A stretch of DNA of 64,000 bases from Litsea cubeba (lineage: Eukaryota > Streptophyta > Magnoliopsida > Laurales > Lauraceae), in assembly GCA_012931725.1 (NCBI GenBank), contig CM022946.1, positions 61,160,098 through 61,224,097 of the forward strand, read 5' to 3'. Shown here piece after piece: positions 22,505 through 33,454 of the stretch. Position 1 is the stretch's first letter. Each line of letters begins with the position of its first letter. The position numbers and the translations under genes were made by a program. The notes beneath the pieces were generated by a model. It searched no databases. It had not been told where the DNA came from and saw nothing but the letters and a program-made list of their open reading frames with translations.

Positions 22505-23290
22505 TTAAACAAAAGTTGGAGGGGGGCCAGAAAGAGACTTAAACTTTTTCTCGACAACATCCCCCTCATCGGTAGGGTCGCGCATCTCATGCTTCTTCAC
22601 CCCTTCCCAATGTACACCCTTGTTTAGCATTCTATAGAGGTTCGCTAAACAAGTGGAGGCCCATGAGTAGGGATTAAACTCTCTAAACAGCTCTAGAATA
22701 TAAAAGGGGCCCATGCCCTTGAAGAGTTACATAGAATCTGTCCCGCCACCAAAATAAATAAATAGGCCCGAGTTCTACACATATCCTCGGCCTCTGACGT
22801 CTTCTTCTTCGCCCCTCCTTTTCTTTTTTTCTTTTTTCCCCTTTTGCTTCGGGGTCTCCTTCTCCCTCAATTCCTCCAGAATCGGACGAAAGACGCGTTT
22901 CAGCCATGTGAACTTGAGGGATACCCCATTGTAGTCTTGTTTATTTTGGGGCACCACCCCAAGCAGCTCCTGACAGAGATCTGCAATCTCGTAGTGTGTA
23001 TGTCCGGCCCGTTATGGGCGGACCATCAATAGGTAGGTCGTAGATGTAAGCTACGTCCTCCAATGTGATCGCCTCGCCGGATGGGAGATGAAATGTGTTC
23101 GTCTCCGACCTCCACCGCTCAATGAGCCCCATGATCAATGCATGGTCAATCCTCATCCACCTCATCTTAGCAAGATGATACAGCCTGGCCTCACGCACCC
23201 ACTACATCTGTCTCTCGTTCAAGTCCCACTTCCCATAATCAAGGTTCGTGGGAAAGCATCTGTATGTGCCCAACTCCTGCGAAAAAAATG
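22505..23290 (-). pseudogene. Plant mobile domain (PMD/MAIL1-like) gene remnant
   Basis: On the minus strand, VREARLYHLAKMRWMRIDHAL, LIERWRSETNTFHLPSGEAITLEDVAYI and DLPIDGPPITGRTY match the plant mobile domain (the aminotransferase-like domain of MAIN/MAIL1 and of many transposons). Further down, after a frame change, YSWASTCLANLYRMLNKG fits the later part of the domain. A Lys/Arg/Glu-rich low-complexity stretch lies between. Stops (for example before WVREARL) and shifts show decay. PMD sequences are often carried by MULEs and retroelements, and this one abuts the MULE right end. Confidence 0.7.
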
Positions 23291-24633
23291 GCAGTTTGAA
23301 TAACATTAGCCATAGATCGAAAGGAAGTTCAATTGATTACTGGTCCTGTGGAAGAGAGTATATCAAGTCGCGTTCGATAGCGGCAGAGATGTGATGCTCT
23401 TGCTCGCACAATAGTAGGGTTGGTTATGCATTTGAGGTACTAGCCTCATTGCAGGGCACTTCGGCGTTGCTGGTATTCTCTTTAGACATCTGTGTACATC
23501 CAAATAGAAAATGAAAATGAAAATGGGGTAAGTGATTGCGAGATCATGAAGCAATTCAACTAAGAAACTGAGATAGTTTTGATAGCAATTAAAAGATTAC
23601 ATTGAATCTCTCTCCCAGACCTCTCTCTTTTCCAAAGAATGCAAAGTGAAGGAGTTGATGTTAATTATGTCACTCTCATGGGTGTCTCATCTGCATGTTT
23701 TGGATCAAACCTGGGTTATGAAGATAGGCAGTATTGTGATTTGATCTGACAGGGTTTTGCCTCTAAACATTGTACAGAAAACTTAAAAAATGTTTAAGAA
23801 TGGGGCTTGCGAATTTCAGTTAAAAGCTTTCATTCTGCTATGAACTACTACAAACATATGTGATGGGACCATGGTAAAGAAAAAACAAGAAGGATTGGTG
23901 CTGGATAGGGAGCTAATTATCAAGTCGAGGAATATCTTTATGGAGAGGCATAGATTTGATAGTCTTTTTTCCTGAAGCTGAGTGCTATCTAAATTATGTT
24001 TAAACACTTTGAATTGGCAGATGACTGAGTCTTGGCATATATCCAGAAGATGGGCAAAGGTATATTTGGACTCACCCAAATGTGATACAGTTTGAATACT
24101 TGAGCTGATCAGGTGGTTATTCATCCTGCTTTATGGTTTTGGGCACTAGGAAATTGGATTTGACAATAAGTGAGATACTGTTCTCCAGCCTTGTTGTGCC
24201 AAGCCAATATTGATGATATCACTACCATCACCTTAAATCAGTAATTGACATTTCTTTGGGTTGGCCCAGATGCGTAACACAATTGAACAATAATTTTTTT
24301 TTTTTTGATATTCTAACTCTTTCAATTTGAGTTCATTTGAGTGTACTGTAAAGTGTTAGATTGTATGGTCTCAATCCAGTGGATGATATAAATAAATTGA
24401 TTTATTTCTTAATTAATTTATATAATCACGCTTCTATTCATGTGATGAAGAGTATTTATTTCATGAGATAAATGATATTTCATTTTATTCATTGTTCGCA
24501 CATGAACAATACAATATGACATGATGGTTCATGAGGTGAACCGGAGCCCATAAGTATATTAGATGTGATCCATATGTGAGGATGAGATCCACATATAGGA
24601 GACAAAGATCATAGATCTTATACTTGAATTGAT
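23291..24633. other. Intergenic, no recognised gene
   Basis: AT-rich. A T-run lies at about 24295-24306. I see no domain, tRNA or clear transposon end on either strand. Confidence 0.6.
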
Positions 24634-26190
24634 TCACAACCAATGATGAGATTGGGCATCTCCAATTTGTTTGCTCCTCACATAGCCTTTGATAAGGGTG
24701 TTCCATGAAACCGAATCAGGTGAAATTCCAGCTGCCTGCAAACGAGCCAATACACCCAGGACCCCTTCTGTATTACCTTCTTCAGCATCACAATTAATCA
24801 TAATGTTCCATGAAACCAAATCAGGCTTCAAGTATCTGGATTGCAACTTCTGAAAAAGTCCTTTCGCTTCCACTATGTTTCCTTTCTGCATATACCCCGA
24901 AATCAAAGTATTCCTTGAAACAATATCGTTATGTGATAGCAATTTGCTAGCATCATCTAGTTTCCCACATTTGACATACATATGTACAAGAGACTCTCTT
25001 AAGAAAGCTCCGACTGTAAGTTCATTTCTAAGAATATATCCATGGATTTCCTTACCTTGTTCCAATGCTTCTAAACCAGCGCATGCGTTGAGAACTGTAA
25101 AAACAATATGCTCATCTTGAAGCAATCCGAAGTATTGCAGTTTGGAGAACAAACTTACTGCCTCCTTCAAATATCCGAAACCTACATACCCTCCAATGTC
25201 CATGAAGCAACATCTGGTTCCAAACCGAAATTTTGCATTTGCCTGATGAGCTCCAAACTCCAAAGCTTCCTCAAAATACCTACTTTTGGACAAAGCTGAA
25301 ATCAGTACATTACAAGAGAGTGAGAGACTACATCTGGTTTCACACCCATCAGTTGCATCTTGCGGAAGCAATTCAATGCTTCCTTTGCATGGCCATAAAA
25401 TGCATAGCATGAAATCATTGTATTCCAAGTTACCAAATTAGGCACCATCCCTCCAGCCTCTATTTCTGCAACCAATCTCAAAAACCCGTCAAAATCCTTC
25501 TTTCGAGTATAACCATTCAGCATTGAATTCCACGAGACAACATCCCTACTAGCATTCTATCAAATACTCTCCGAGCGATAATGGCACAACCACATTTCCC
25601 ATACGTATCAATCAAACAATTGCTCACAAAAATATCAGATTCGTACCCTCTCCTATAAACAAGCCCGTGAACCTCGCTCCCCACTTTCAAATTTCTCAAA
25701 CTGCTGCAAGCTCCAAGCACACTGGTCAAAATAAAATCATCCGCACTCAAATGGGTGTGATTAAAATCACTGAAAATCCTCAATACCTCTTCGAAACAAC
25801 CATTCCGACAAAGCCCATTTAAGATCACTCATCACAGACCATAACCACAAATTCTTAACTCCAACCACTTCAAAAGCTTGAATTGCATCATCCAAGCCAC
25901 CACATTCGACAAACATATGAACAGCTCTGTTTCCAAAATAACCATTTCGATGCAAATTCAAACTAGTTAAGTGATCATGGACCTTTTTAGCCAGAAAAAG
26001 ATCTTTCTTGAATGCAAGAGACTTTATCAAACAGTTAAAAATACGATTTTTCTCAGAAAAACCACCTTTTTTAATGAGATTTAGACTCTCCACAGCTTCT
26101 TTTAAGCGATTCTCCGAGCAGAGCTTCAAAAAATGTGAAGAAATGCTTGGTTTCTCAACTGATTTGGAGTTTGTGGATGAGAATTTTTAT
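24634..26190 (-). pseudogene. PLS-type PPR protein pseudogene
   Basis: The minus strand reads as consecutive pentatricopeptide repeats: IFNCLIKSLAFKKDLFLAKKVHDHL, AVHMFVECGGLDDAIQAFE, ILNGLCRNGCFEEVLRIFSDF, LIDTYGKCGCAIIARRVFDRM, LVTWNTMISCYAFYGHAKEAL, LVHMYVKCGKLDDASKLL, LVSWNIMINCDAEEGNTEGVL and others. PPR proteins bind organellar RNA. The frame shifts at least three times (near 25810, 25540 and 25330). No in-frame ATG is visible upstream of LKLCSENRLKEA, and there is no C-terminal E or DYW domain: it ends in SKQIGDAQ then stops. The shifts are few and the rest is clean, so decay is recent, or the assembly has small errors. Confidence 0.85.
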
Positions 26191-27036
26191 GGCTGCTTTG
26201 AGAAAAGGGTGTTTTGGGGGTTTTGAGGGTTGCAGAGGCCCTGGGCTATCTAGGAAAATATGGCAATTGGAAAATGGGTGAATATTGGTTCTTGATACAT
26301 TTCCTTTGGGAAGTGAAGAAGTTCAACAAACTGATCTTTCAGTTTTGGGAGATGGGTCTTTCAGTTTTGGGAGATGGGTGGAGAGGATTTGTAGTTTGTG
26401 GATGAAATTGAAATATCTTTTTGGATATAAGAGAGATGTGTATGAGAAAAGAAAAAAAAGACTGAGCAGTGAAAAGGCAAACCAACTAACTTAACTGTTT
26501 CACTTTCTTAAATATAAAAGGTTGAAGGCAGTGATGTAAATGGATATCGATTATCTCTTACATCTAAGACCCGACCCGAAAAGTTCAATATGGGCTCTTA
26601 GGCCCGATCGATAATCAGGTTTGGATCTGCAGTTTGGGTTTGGGTCTAGGTCTGATTGGATTTGTACTCAAATAATGTTTACGTAAGTGTATGTATAAAT
26701 CAATTGTGGAATTCAGTCACTTTTATACTACTTGCAAAATTCAGTGATGATGATTGAACTGAAACTTGGACCCGAACAGGTAAACACAGGTTTTTTTTGT
26801 ATCTTTTGAATTATTATTATTATTACAACGACAAGATCCTTGTATATAGGTGGATTTTGGTTCGGGCCCAAAATCGGGTCAATGCTCAGTCAAATCCATT
26901 GAAGTTGGAGTTGGATCCCAAAGTCCGAACAGCTAGGGTGTTGGAAATTTTAAAAAAATGAAATCCAATGTTTGGATTCTTATTTCTAGGAAACCGTTTT
27001 TAGAATCATGTAATTTTTCATGTAGGAAAAGTATTG
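26191..27036. other. Intergenic, repeat-like, no gene
   Basis: 26340-26375 holds a small duplication (TTTCAGTTTTGGGAGATGGG). From 26536 to about 26950 the composition (GACCCGACCCG, GGGTTTGGGTCT, GGGCCCAAAATCGGGTC) resembles inner parts of hAT elements, but I could not find matching ends. Confidence 0.45.
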
Positions 27037-27044
27037 AAAATCCC

Positions 27045-27499
27045 TAAGGGTGTAAAAGAAAATCGTCTAACCGAACCGCGATTAATATACGGTTCGATTA
27101 GGGTTACGGTTCTTAAAATCGAAAAACCGCACTTCACGGTTCGATTACGGTTTTCAGTATTGACTCGTGAAGTGCGGTTCGGTTAACTGTAACTGGCACA
27201 CAGTTAATCGTACCGTTATACTAATAAAAAAAACATAAATGGTCTAAATGAAATATGTATGTAATTCTTAACTTAATTATACGATCTTTTAATGGTTTTT
27301 CACGGTTTTTAACTTGACAAAACGATTTTTAACGGTTTTTACGGATACAGTTCGATTACGATTTTTAACGGTTAACCGCAGTTCGGCTTTTAACGGTTTT
27401 TCCGGATACGGTTATGGTTTTTAAAATAAAAAACCGTAATTCACGGTTCGGTTAACGGTTATCCCAAACTGAACAGTTAACTGAACCGTTACACCCTTA
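27045..27499. mobile_element. hAT-type MITE with perfect 8-bp target duplication
   Basis: 455 bp. The terminal inverted repeat is TAAGGGTGTAA/TTACACCCTTA (11 of 11). The target duplication AAAATCCC is exact at 27037-27044 and 27500-27507. The inside is packed with ACGGTT/AACCGT motifs, as in subterminal transposase-binding regions of hAT elements. It has no coding frame, so it is non-autonomous. Confidence 0.9.
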
Positions 27500-28025
27500 A
27501 AAATCCCTTGAAAAACAGCTCTTTTGACAACTCATTTCTTATTTGAAAGCTTACTTTTAACTTCTTTTACATAAGGTCCTACATCAGATAGGTTGAGGAG
27601 GAAATAGGCATTAATTTGTAAGAGACCCTTAAATTAACCATGTTAGTCTAGTAAACTTGGACTCTAATCAGTGTGCTTGGACTTGAAGCTTTAAGTCGCT
27701 ATGATGAGGCCTTTGAAGCATTCATTTGGTTGGTCTTGGTAAGAGATGGTCAGCCAAAATCCAACTCTCATTTATTAAACAGGTTGATAATTCAAGAATG
27801 TCAGCATTTCCTGGTGTGGGTCCTCATCTAAACCCATAACATGTGTCCGGAACTACATATGCACCCAGACCTAGATCCAAATGTCTCCCTAGTCCAATTG
27901 GCAAACCCAAACCAAAATCCAAAAATAAAAATAAAAATAAAAATAAAGGTGGGTCCAAAATAAGCACCCAAGGCTCTATTTTTTATGACCGGGTCCGGGT
28001 CAAATTTAAATAAATAGAAACCAAC

Positions 28026-28281
28026 GAGTAGTAGCTCCATTGTCCAAGGACACTGTTGCGCCTTACAAAGTAGAGAGGTCCTGTGTTCAACACTTACCAT
28101 CGTTAGCCACCTCCCATAGTTTTATCCTGGTACTCATGAATAGGAGTCTGCATATGCCCCTAGAGAACAGCTGTCCAGAATTGAGTCCCCTACGGCTCAC
28201 TCACGGCCAAAAGCTCCTGGGCTGGACTATGCTGGGCGGGCGGGAGATGCCCTAGGTTGCCAAAAATAAAAATAAAAAAAA
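28026..28281 (+). mobile_element. Possible tRNA-like SINE
   Basis: TAGTAGCTCCATTGTCCAAGG resembles a box A, and GGTCCTGTGTTCAACACT about 40 bases on resembles a box B. A body of about 170 bp ends in an A-rich tail (AAAAATAAAAATAAAAAAAA). I found no target duplication. It could be another repeat. Confidence 0.4.
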
Positions 28282-29100
28282 GTCTGAATAAATGGATACC
28301 CATTGCCACCTCTGCCCAAACCCTTAATCAATGGTCCAGATTAAGATTGGTTTGGTGGGTTGTAGTGCAGCCGAGTCAGACTGGCATGGGTTCAAGTTGG
28401 TTTGCAGATTACATCCCTATTAAAAATACATAAGAAATTAAAGGAAGATGAAGCACTTCAATCTTCCGGCAAGGGACCTCTGTAGACTGTAATGCATCAG
28501 GAAATCACCAATCAAACGTGCACTAGGGACTGTTGGACCTTCAGGATCTTCATAAAGGAAATGATAGCAGCAAGTGGGGCCCAAACCAATCTAAAGGATA
28601 GGTGGCCTGATGATGGGGCCCACTGACCCAACGATACTAATAGAATTTTGGACTCTTTAAAGTAATGGTCCCAAGACGTTTTAGGAATAAGCTCAAGAGA
28701 ATTATCTGACAGTTTCTAATTATGGTGAATCCATGGTGGGGGTCCACACCAGACCAGTCTAAGACTCATCAAATCCATAAATCACAATTGGACTCTTGCC
28801 AGTCCATGATTTTTAATCTTGTTTCCCCTCGTTAAAACTAGAGAGAAATGGCAGTGGCCTTTTTCACCCATCCAGTACATATGATCATACGGCTCACATT
28901 ATCATGTCAGGGGTCAATCTGTTGAATCTTGCAGGACCATCTGATCATGCATCAAATGACCATAAAATTTAAGGAATCCAAGGATAGATAAGACCCAATC
29001 AGAGTTCATCAAAACCCTATGAAACAATACATTAACAGCGCAAAGTAGGCAACACAAACATTATAAAAGTCTTACCACAAAAGTCTGGCGCCAAATAAAC
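28282..29100. other. Intergenic, downstream of coiled-coil gene
   Basis: No open frame of interest and no clear repeat. The 3' untranslated region of the next gene (minus strand) probably ends somewhere in 29100-29760. Confidence 0.5.
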
Positions 29101-29767
29101 CATATTGCACCGACAGTCACAAGACAATGGCCCAAGTTCTGAGAATTTGGATCGTTCACATTGTGGGGCCCATTTGGATGAAGATACCCTTAAAAATCTC
29201 CCAATCTATCCTAGTTGTGGCCCATTTATTCCAAATGTCCATTTTCATTGTACAGTTGGGACCAACAAGAGGAGAGATGCTGCCCCATGGTCGAGTCCGG
29301 AATCACATCCATAGCATCCTCCAGATGAACGGCTCATATCGCCAATAAAAGGGTCCTACAGCACCATTTGTGGGTCAGAAGTTTTTCGATAGTTCAGCAT
29401 ACCTTGATTTGAAATGCAACAGATTATCAGCAATGCACATCCCAACAAGGTCAATCTGCATAGCTTCACAAGCTAGAAACTTCCATGGAGCTGAAAGCTG
29501 ATGATATGAAAACAAAAAAATTCTAATTCCAGTTGACTTGCAAAAGAAATCTGTGTATAGACATGTAATGACAGTGAAGACAGTAAGATAAAAGCATTCT
29601 ATGAATTTGAAAGCTGTTAATATACAGTAGTAAATACCAAAATTACAAACAAAAAAGGCATCAGAGAGTGCAACAAGAAACACAGCATTACACTTCCACT
29701 TGCATACCTTGGCCTCTATTCACAAAACGGCAAATACCAACTTTAGCCCATCATCCGCTCAGTGAAA

Positions 29768-31324
29768 CTAAGGGCCTTTAGTAGTTTTAAAGCGAGCATG
29801 TTGCCCTTCTAATCTCGCTTCAAGCAATTTTGCTTTCAAAGTATTCTCCTTCAATCCCCGAGGCCACTTCGACGAACTTTCTGATATTTCAAGATCTGGG
29901 GACGCGTGCCGGTAATTCCACCGTTGTACTGGACTGGATAGAGAAAGGTCATTGCCTGAAGCATGGGCTCCGGTATCCATGACCGAATGACCACGCCATA
30001 ATGAATGACTGCAGGAACCTTCCCTGTGATCATTCTCTGGGTGGATCTTACCACCTTCAGAAAGCAAAAAATGTTCTCTGATTAAGTCATCAATTGCTTG
30101 GTCTGATTCAAGGGTGCTATCCCGTCTGTTTTTCTTTCCATTGGTTGACTCTCGTGCCTTGCAATTTTCAGACTTCATCTGAGCAACACTGATCTCACTC
30201 TGGTTTGCTTTCTCTTCTCCATCTTCAGCTATATAGATTCCTTGGGCACTATCCATTTGTTTCTCAAACTGTACTTGCAAGCTGGATTGATTTCGGCCCC
30301 TGATCTTTTCGCTGGACCCCACCTTTTTCTTTGAAGGACTAGGTTTCTTTATTTCCTTGAAATTGTCATCTTTGTCCCCCTGTGGTTTCGAGCGATTGCT
30401 GATTCCGTTATCATCAACATTCTTGTTTAGCTCGAAGCAGTGTAGATCACTGGCCATGGAGTCTTCATCTCCGCCATCTTGAGGTGCACTTGCAGCCCCA
30501 TTGAGAGGGACAGACTCAAGGGATTGGCGACGGAAACAACCATCCTCCTTCTGGGTAGGATCTTTGCAGTATGGGATATCAACTTTTGAAGCACTCGATC
30601 TTTTAGTTTGAAGAAATGTCTCGATTTCACATCTTAACTTGTCTATAGCCATACCCTTTGCAGTTGGATCACACTGAGCTTCCGCAAGCTTCATCTGCAT
30701 GCGCTCATCCATCCAAGCTTCAGCAATATGGAGTATCAATCTATCATCTCTATCAACAAGATCTTTCTCAGACTTGTGTTTCAGTGCCCGCAATTCCTGT
30801 TCGTAATCTCCTACTCCCCTGGCAAACTCGTCACAAAGATCTTCCAACAGCACCCGCGCTTTTCTTTCTCTTTCCAGTTCTTTCACGGCCTTTGAAAATG
30901 CCGTCTTTACTTCCGACAAATCCCTTGCTAACTTCCGATGTAGGCTCTCTGAGCGCCGCCTTAACTTCCTCTCATCTTCAAGCTCCTCTCTTAGAGACTG
31001 AACTGCCACTTTGATCTTGTCTTGTTCCTTGCTCTTCATAAGTAATTTATCCTCTGCAACCTGTTTCATCAGATCCTCAATTTCGTTTCTGTCTGCTTGT
31101 TGCACTTGCATCAAATTCTGAATACGAACCCTTGCACGGTCCAGTTCCTTCTTCAGTGCTTTTATTAATGATATATTGGATGTGTGCTGCTCTTCCAGGC
31201 TCCAGATACGATTTAACACTTTTAATAGCTCTGTAGAGGTTTTAAGGCTAAAACCCGACTCACCAAGTCTTCCCTTCAGGTCCAAAGAACTGGTTGGAGT
31301 GACAGCCTGGTCATAAGCGGCTAA
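29768..31324 (-). CDS. At5g41620/BLT-like coiled-coil protein, exon 3 (main)
   Basis: The largest of three exons: 519 codons including stop, from the acceptor CTGCAG at 31325-31330. It opens LAAYDQAVTPTSSLDLKGRL and runs into STELLKVLNRIWSLEEQH, the signature of the plant family of At5g41620 and relatives (related to BRANCHLESS TRICHOMES, often mislabelled USO1- or golgin-like). About 200 residues of heptad-rich coiled coil follow (LIKALKKELDRARVRIQNLM through LRREL/LEDERKLRRRSESL), with the conserved LLEDLCDEFARGVGDYEQEL and AWMDERMQMKLAEA. The tail is charged and disordered, ending KAKLLEARLEGQHARFK. With exons 1 and 2 the protein is about 669 aa, normal for the family. Its biochemical role is not established; a cytoskeletal link is inferred from relatives. 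No defects seen. Confidence 0.9.
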   Translation of the reverse strand, partial: LAAYDQAVTPTSSLDLKGRLGESGFSLKTSTELLKVLNRIWSLEEQHTSNISLIKALKKELDRARVRIQNLMQVQQADRNEIEDLMKQVAEDKLLMKSKEQDKIKVAVQSLREELEDERKLRRRSESLHRKLARDLSEVKTAFSKAVKELERERKARVLLEDLCDEFARGVGDYEQELRALKHKSEKDLVDRDDRLILHIAEAWMDERMQMKLAEAQCDPTAKGMAIDKLRCEIETFLQTKRSSASKVDIPYCKDPTQKEDGCFRRQSLESVPLNGAASAPQDGGDEDSMASDLHCFELNKNVDDNGISNRSKPQGDKDDNFKEIKKPSPSKKKVGSSEKIRGRNQSSLQVQFEKQMDSAQGIYIAEDGEEKANQSEISVAQMKSENCKARESTNGKKNRRDSTLESDQAIDDLIREHFLLSEGGKIHPENDHREGSCSHSLWRGHSVMDTGAHASGNDLSLSSPVQRWNYRHASPDLEISESSSKWPRGLKENTLKAKLLEARLEGQHARFKTTKGP

Positions 31325-32639
31325 CTGCAGGGACCAGATTTATGCGAAACATAAAAAACGCAGCAGATCATTTACCAGGAGAATGATTCCTGCCATATAT
31401 GCATTCATAATGACGAGAAATGGAACCCCAAGATGTAGAAATAAGAATCACGAATAATATAAAAGGCATTACTCTATGCCACTCTTTCTTCCCTGCTGCT
31501 TCCTCTCTTTTTTCTTTTTTTTTGCATCGGGCCCAACACTGTTAAATCCAGCCCACTCAGTTACTCTACCCCCATGAATTTTCAATAGGCCTAATCCAAT
31601 AAAAGTAGGCCCAACAGTGTGGGGAGTAAGGTGAAAACACAAGACTAAAACATGTGCTCTATACACGAGGGAAAAATGGAGCAATTGGGTGGTTAGAATA
31701 AGGTGATGAGCAGGTTGGATACAAGAAGAGTCCTCAGAGAAGATTTAGATGATCTTCCTGTTCTTTAATTTATCTATTTATATTTTCTTTTTGGTTCGGT
31801 GGCTAGGGTGGCAGTTGGCCGGGGAGAAGCAATTACCTGGATATATCATGAATATCTAAAAAATGAAGTAAGTTTTGATAAATCCACTAGTTTGCTGCAA
31901 CTGCCAGTTCCAAGCCTGGATAAAGGAGGAGGGTTGCATTAGGTAGCTTGACAGTTCAACATAAAAGTTTTGTCATAACTACAACATAACTCTGAGACAT
32001 TCATTTCGTGATCATACTAGGGGCATTCCTTCCTCTAAGTGCCGCATTGCAGCGGCATCGGTTCCAATGGAAAGCATGCAATTTGGATGAGTGCGGGTAA
32101 AGAATTTAGTCCAGAAGAAAAGAAGGATTCAACTCGTGATAGAAACTTTGACATACGAAGCATGGAGTTAGATGGTAAAATGAAAAGAAGTTGTTTCCAG
32201 AAAACAAAGTGAAAAGGGATTAAAGCAAAAGAGCTCACTAATAGTTACAAACTCCACTACAAATATAAGACAATGCAAAAAATGCAGTATGAATAGTAGT
32301 AGATGAGAATTTAGAAGAAAAGATTGTGGAGCTAACTAAAGAGATCGGGTGAGAGACTTATAACAATTAAACTAGTTGAGCTGTTGGAGGCTTGGAGGAG
32401 ACCTCCTTTGGTTGGGTGATGGCTGATCTTGTGGAAGATTATTCATTTTTCTATACTTCGGTCTATATAGAAGGAGAGTAACAAGAGAATACTTAGCAGG
32501 AAATAATCATCTTGGGAAGGTCTTCTATGATTCTATGTATGGTGTCTATGAGGATTGCTACTTAGGCTTTGCTAGAAAGGAAGTTTTAGATGTCAAGATA
32601 GATAATATCCAGTATAATTAGGAGCTTGTTGATATTAGA

Positions 32640-33209
32640 AGCAAAGAAGAGGAAGAAAGTGTCTTGGAGCCCTCATCCACCAGGTTCTTTAAAGTTTAAT
32701 ATCGATGGAGCAGCTCATAGTAAACCAAGGCTAGCTGCTATTGGCGGTATACTTGGAAATCACAGAGGAGAGGCATTGTAGGTGTTCTCAAAACATGTGG
32801 GGGTTAAAGACTCTAATGAATCAGAAGTCTCGGTCATCTTCAAAGCTCTTCACATTTATGGCCACTCTTTCCAGCTTATCTTCATAGTGGAAAGTGATTC
32901 TATCAATGTTGTATCTAGGACAAAAGTTTTAAGGGCCCTTGGAAAATGCAGTTCTCTCTCAATGAAATTAAACATCTAACATTGGACTCTTGTGTTTCTT
33001 TTCAGCATGTTAGTAGATCCGCTAATGGGATGGTTGACACTTTTGCTAAAAAAGGTGTTGAACGTTTATGTAATTCAAGTGTTGTCATTGGATAGCTGTC
33101 TAGGGTGGTGCTTCGTATTTATCTCTTATACCAGCGCTTCAGTGCAGTTCATTGTAGTAACTTTTCATATTAATATATATCACAATTACCTTCAGGAAAA
33201 AAAAAAAAA
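32640..33209 (+). mobile_element. 3' end of an L1-type LINE with RNase H domain
   Basis: WSPHPPGSLKFNIDGAAHSKP opens a plant LINE RNase H domain. The catalytic D (FNIDGAA), E (NESEVSVIFKAL), D (IVESDS) and final D (ANGMVDTFAKKG) are all readable, with two small frame losses. It ends with 13 A at 33197-33209. LINE sequence may extend left of 32640, but I cannot read it. Confidence 0.8.
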
Positions 33210-33454
33210 CACTGGCATTTGACCTTGTAATACAAACACCTCCTTTTAAAGAAGAAAAGAAGCATTTAATTACTTATAAGCATGGGACAAACAAGAGCCA
33301 AATCAACTTTCTTCTGTTTAGAAAATATGATTGACTAGTTTGCAAAGACTGTAAAATCATTCCTGAAGAGAGTTTGAAGCACAAAATAAAGTCATATTTT
33401 AGATATTTGCATTAGAAACATAAAAAAGAATAGTAGTAAATAAAAGGTACCCTA

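Larger units (their letters stand above)
13965..22510 (+). mobile_element. Decayed Mutator-like element (MULE) split by a LINE
   Basis: It encodes a MuDR-type transposase remnant (14565-21908) and is flanked by related short palindromic sequences (13969-14017; 22231-22495) that look like terminal or subterminal repeats. I did not find a clean 9-bp target duplication, so both edges are approximate. Without the LINE it would be about 3.8 kb, a normal MULE size. Confidence 0.6.

Noticed and set aside
26535..28413. A large hAT element from GTGATGTAAATGG to TTACATCCCTA
   Set aside because: Ends match only about nine bases and I found no 8-bp duplication; chance is possible.
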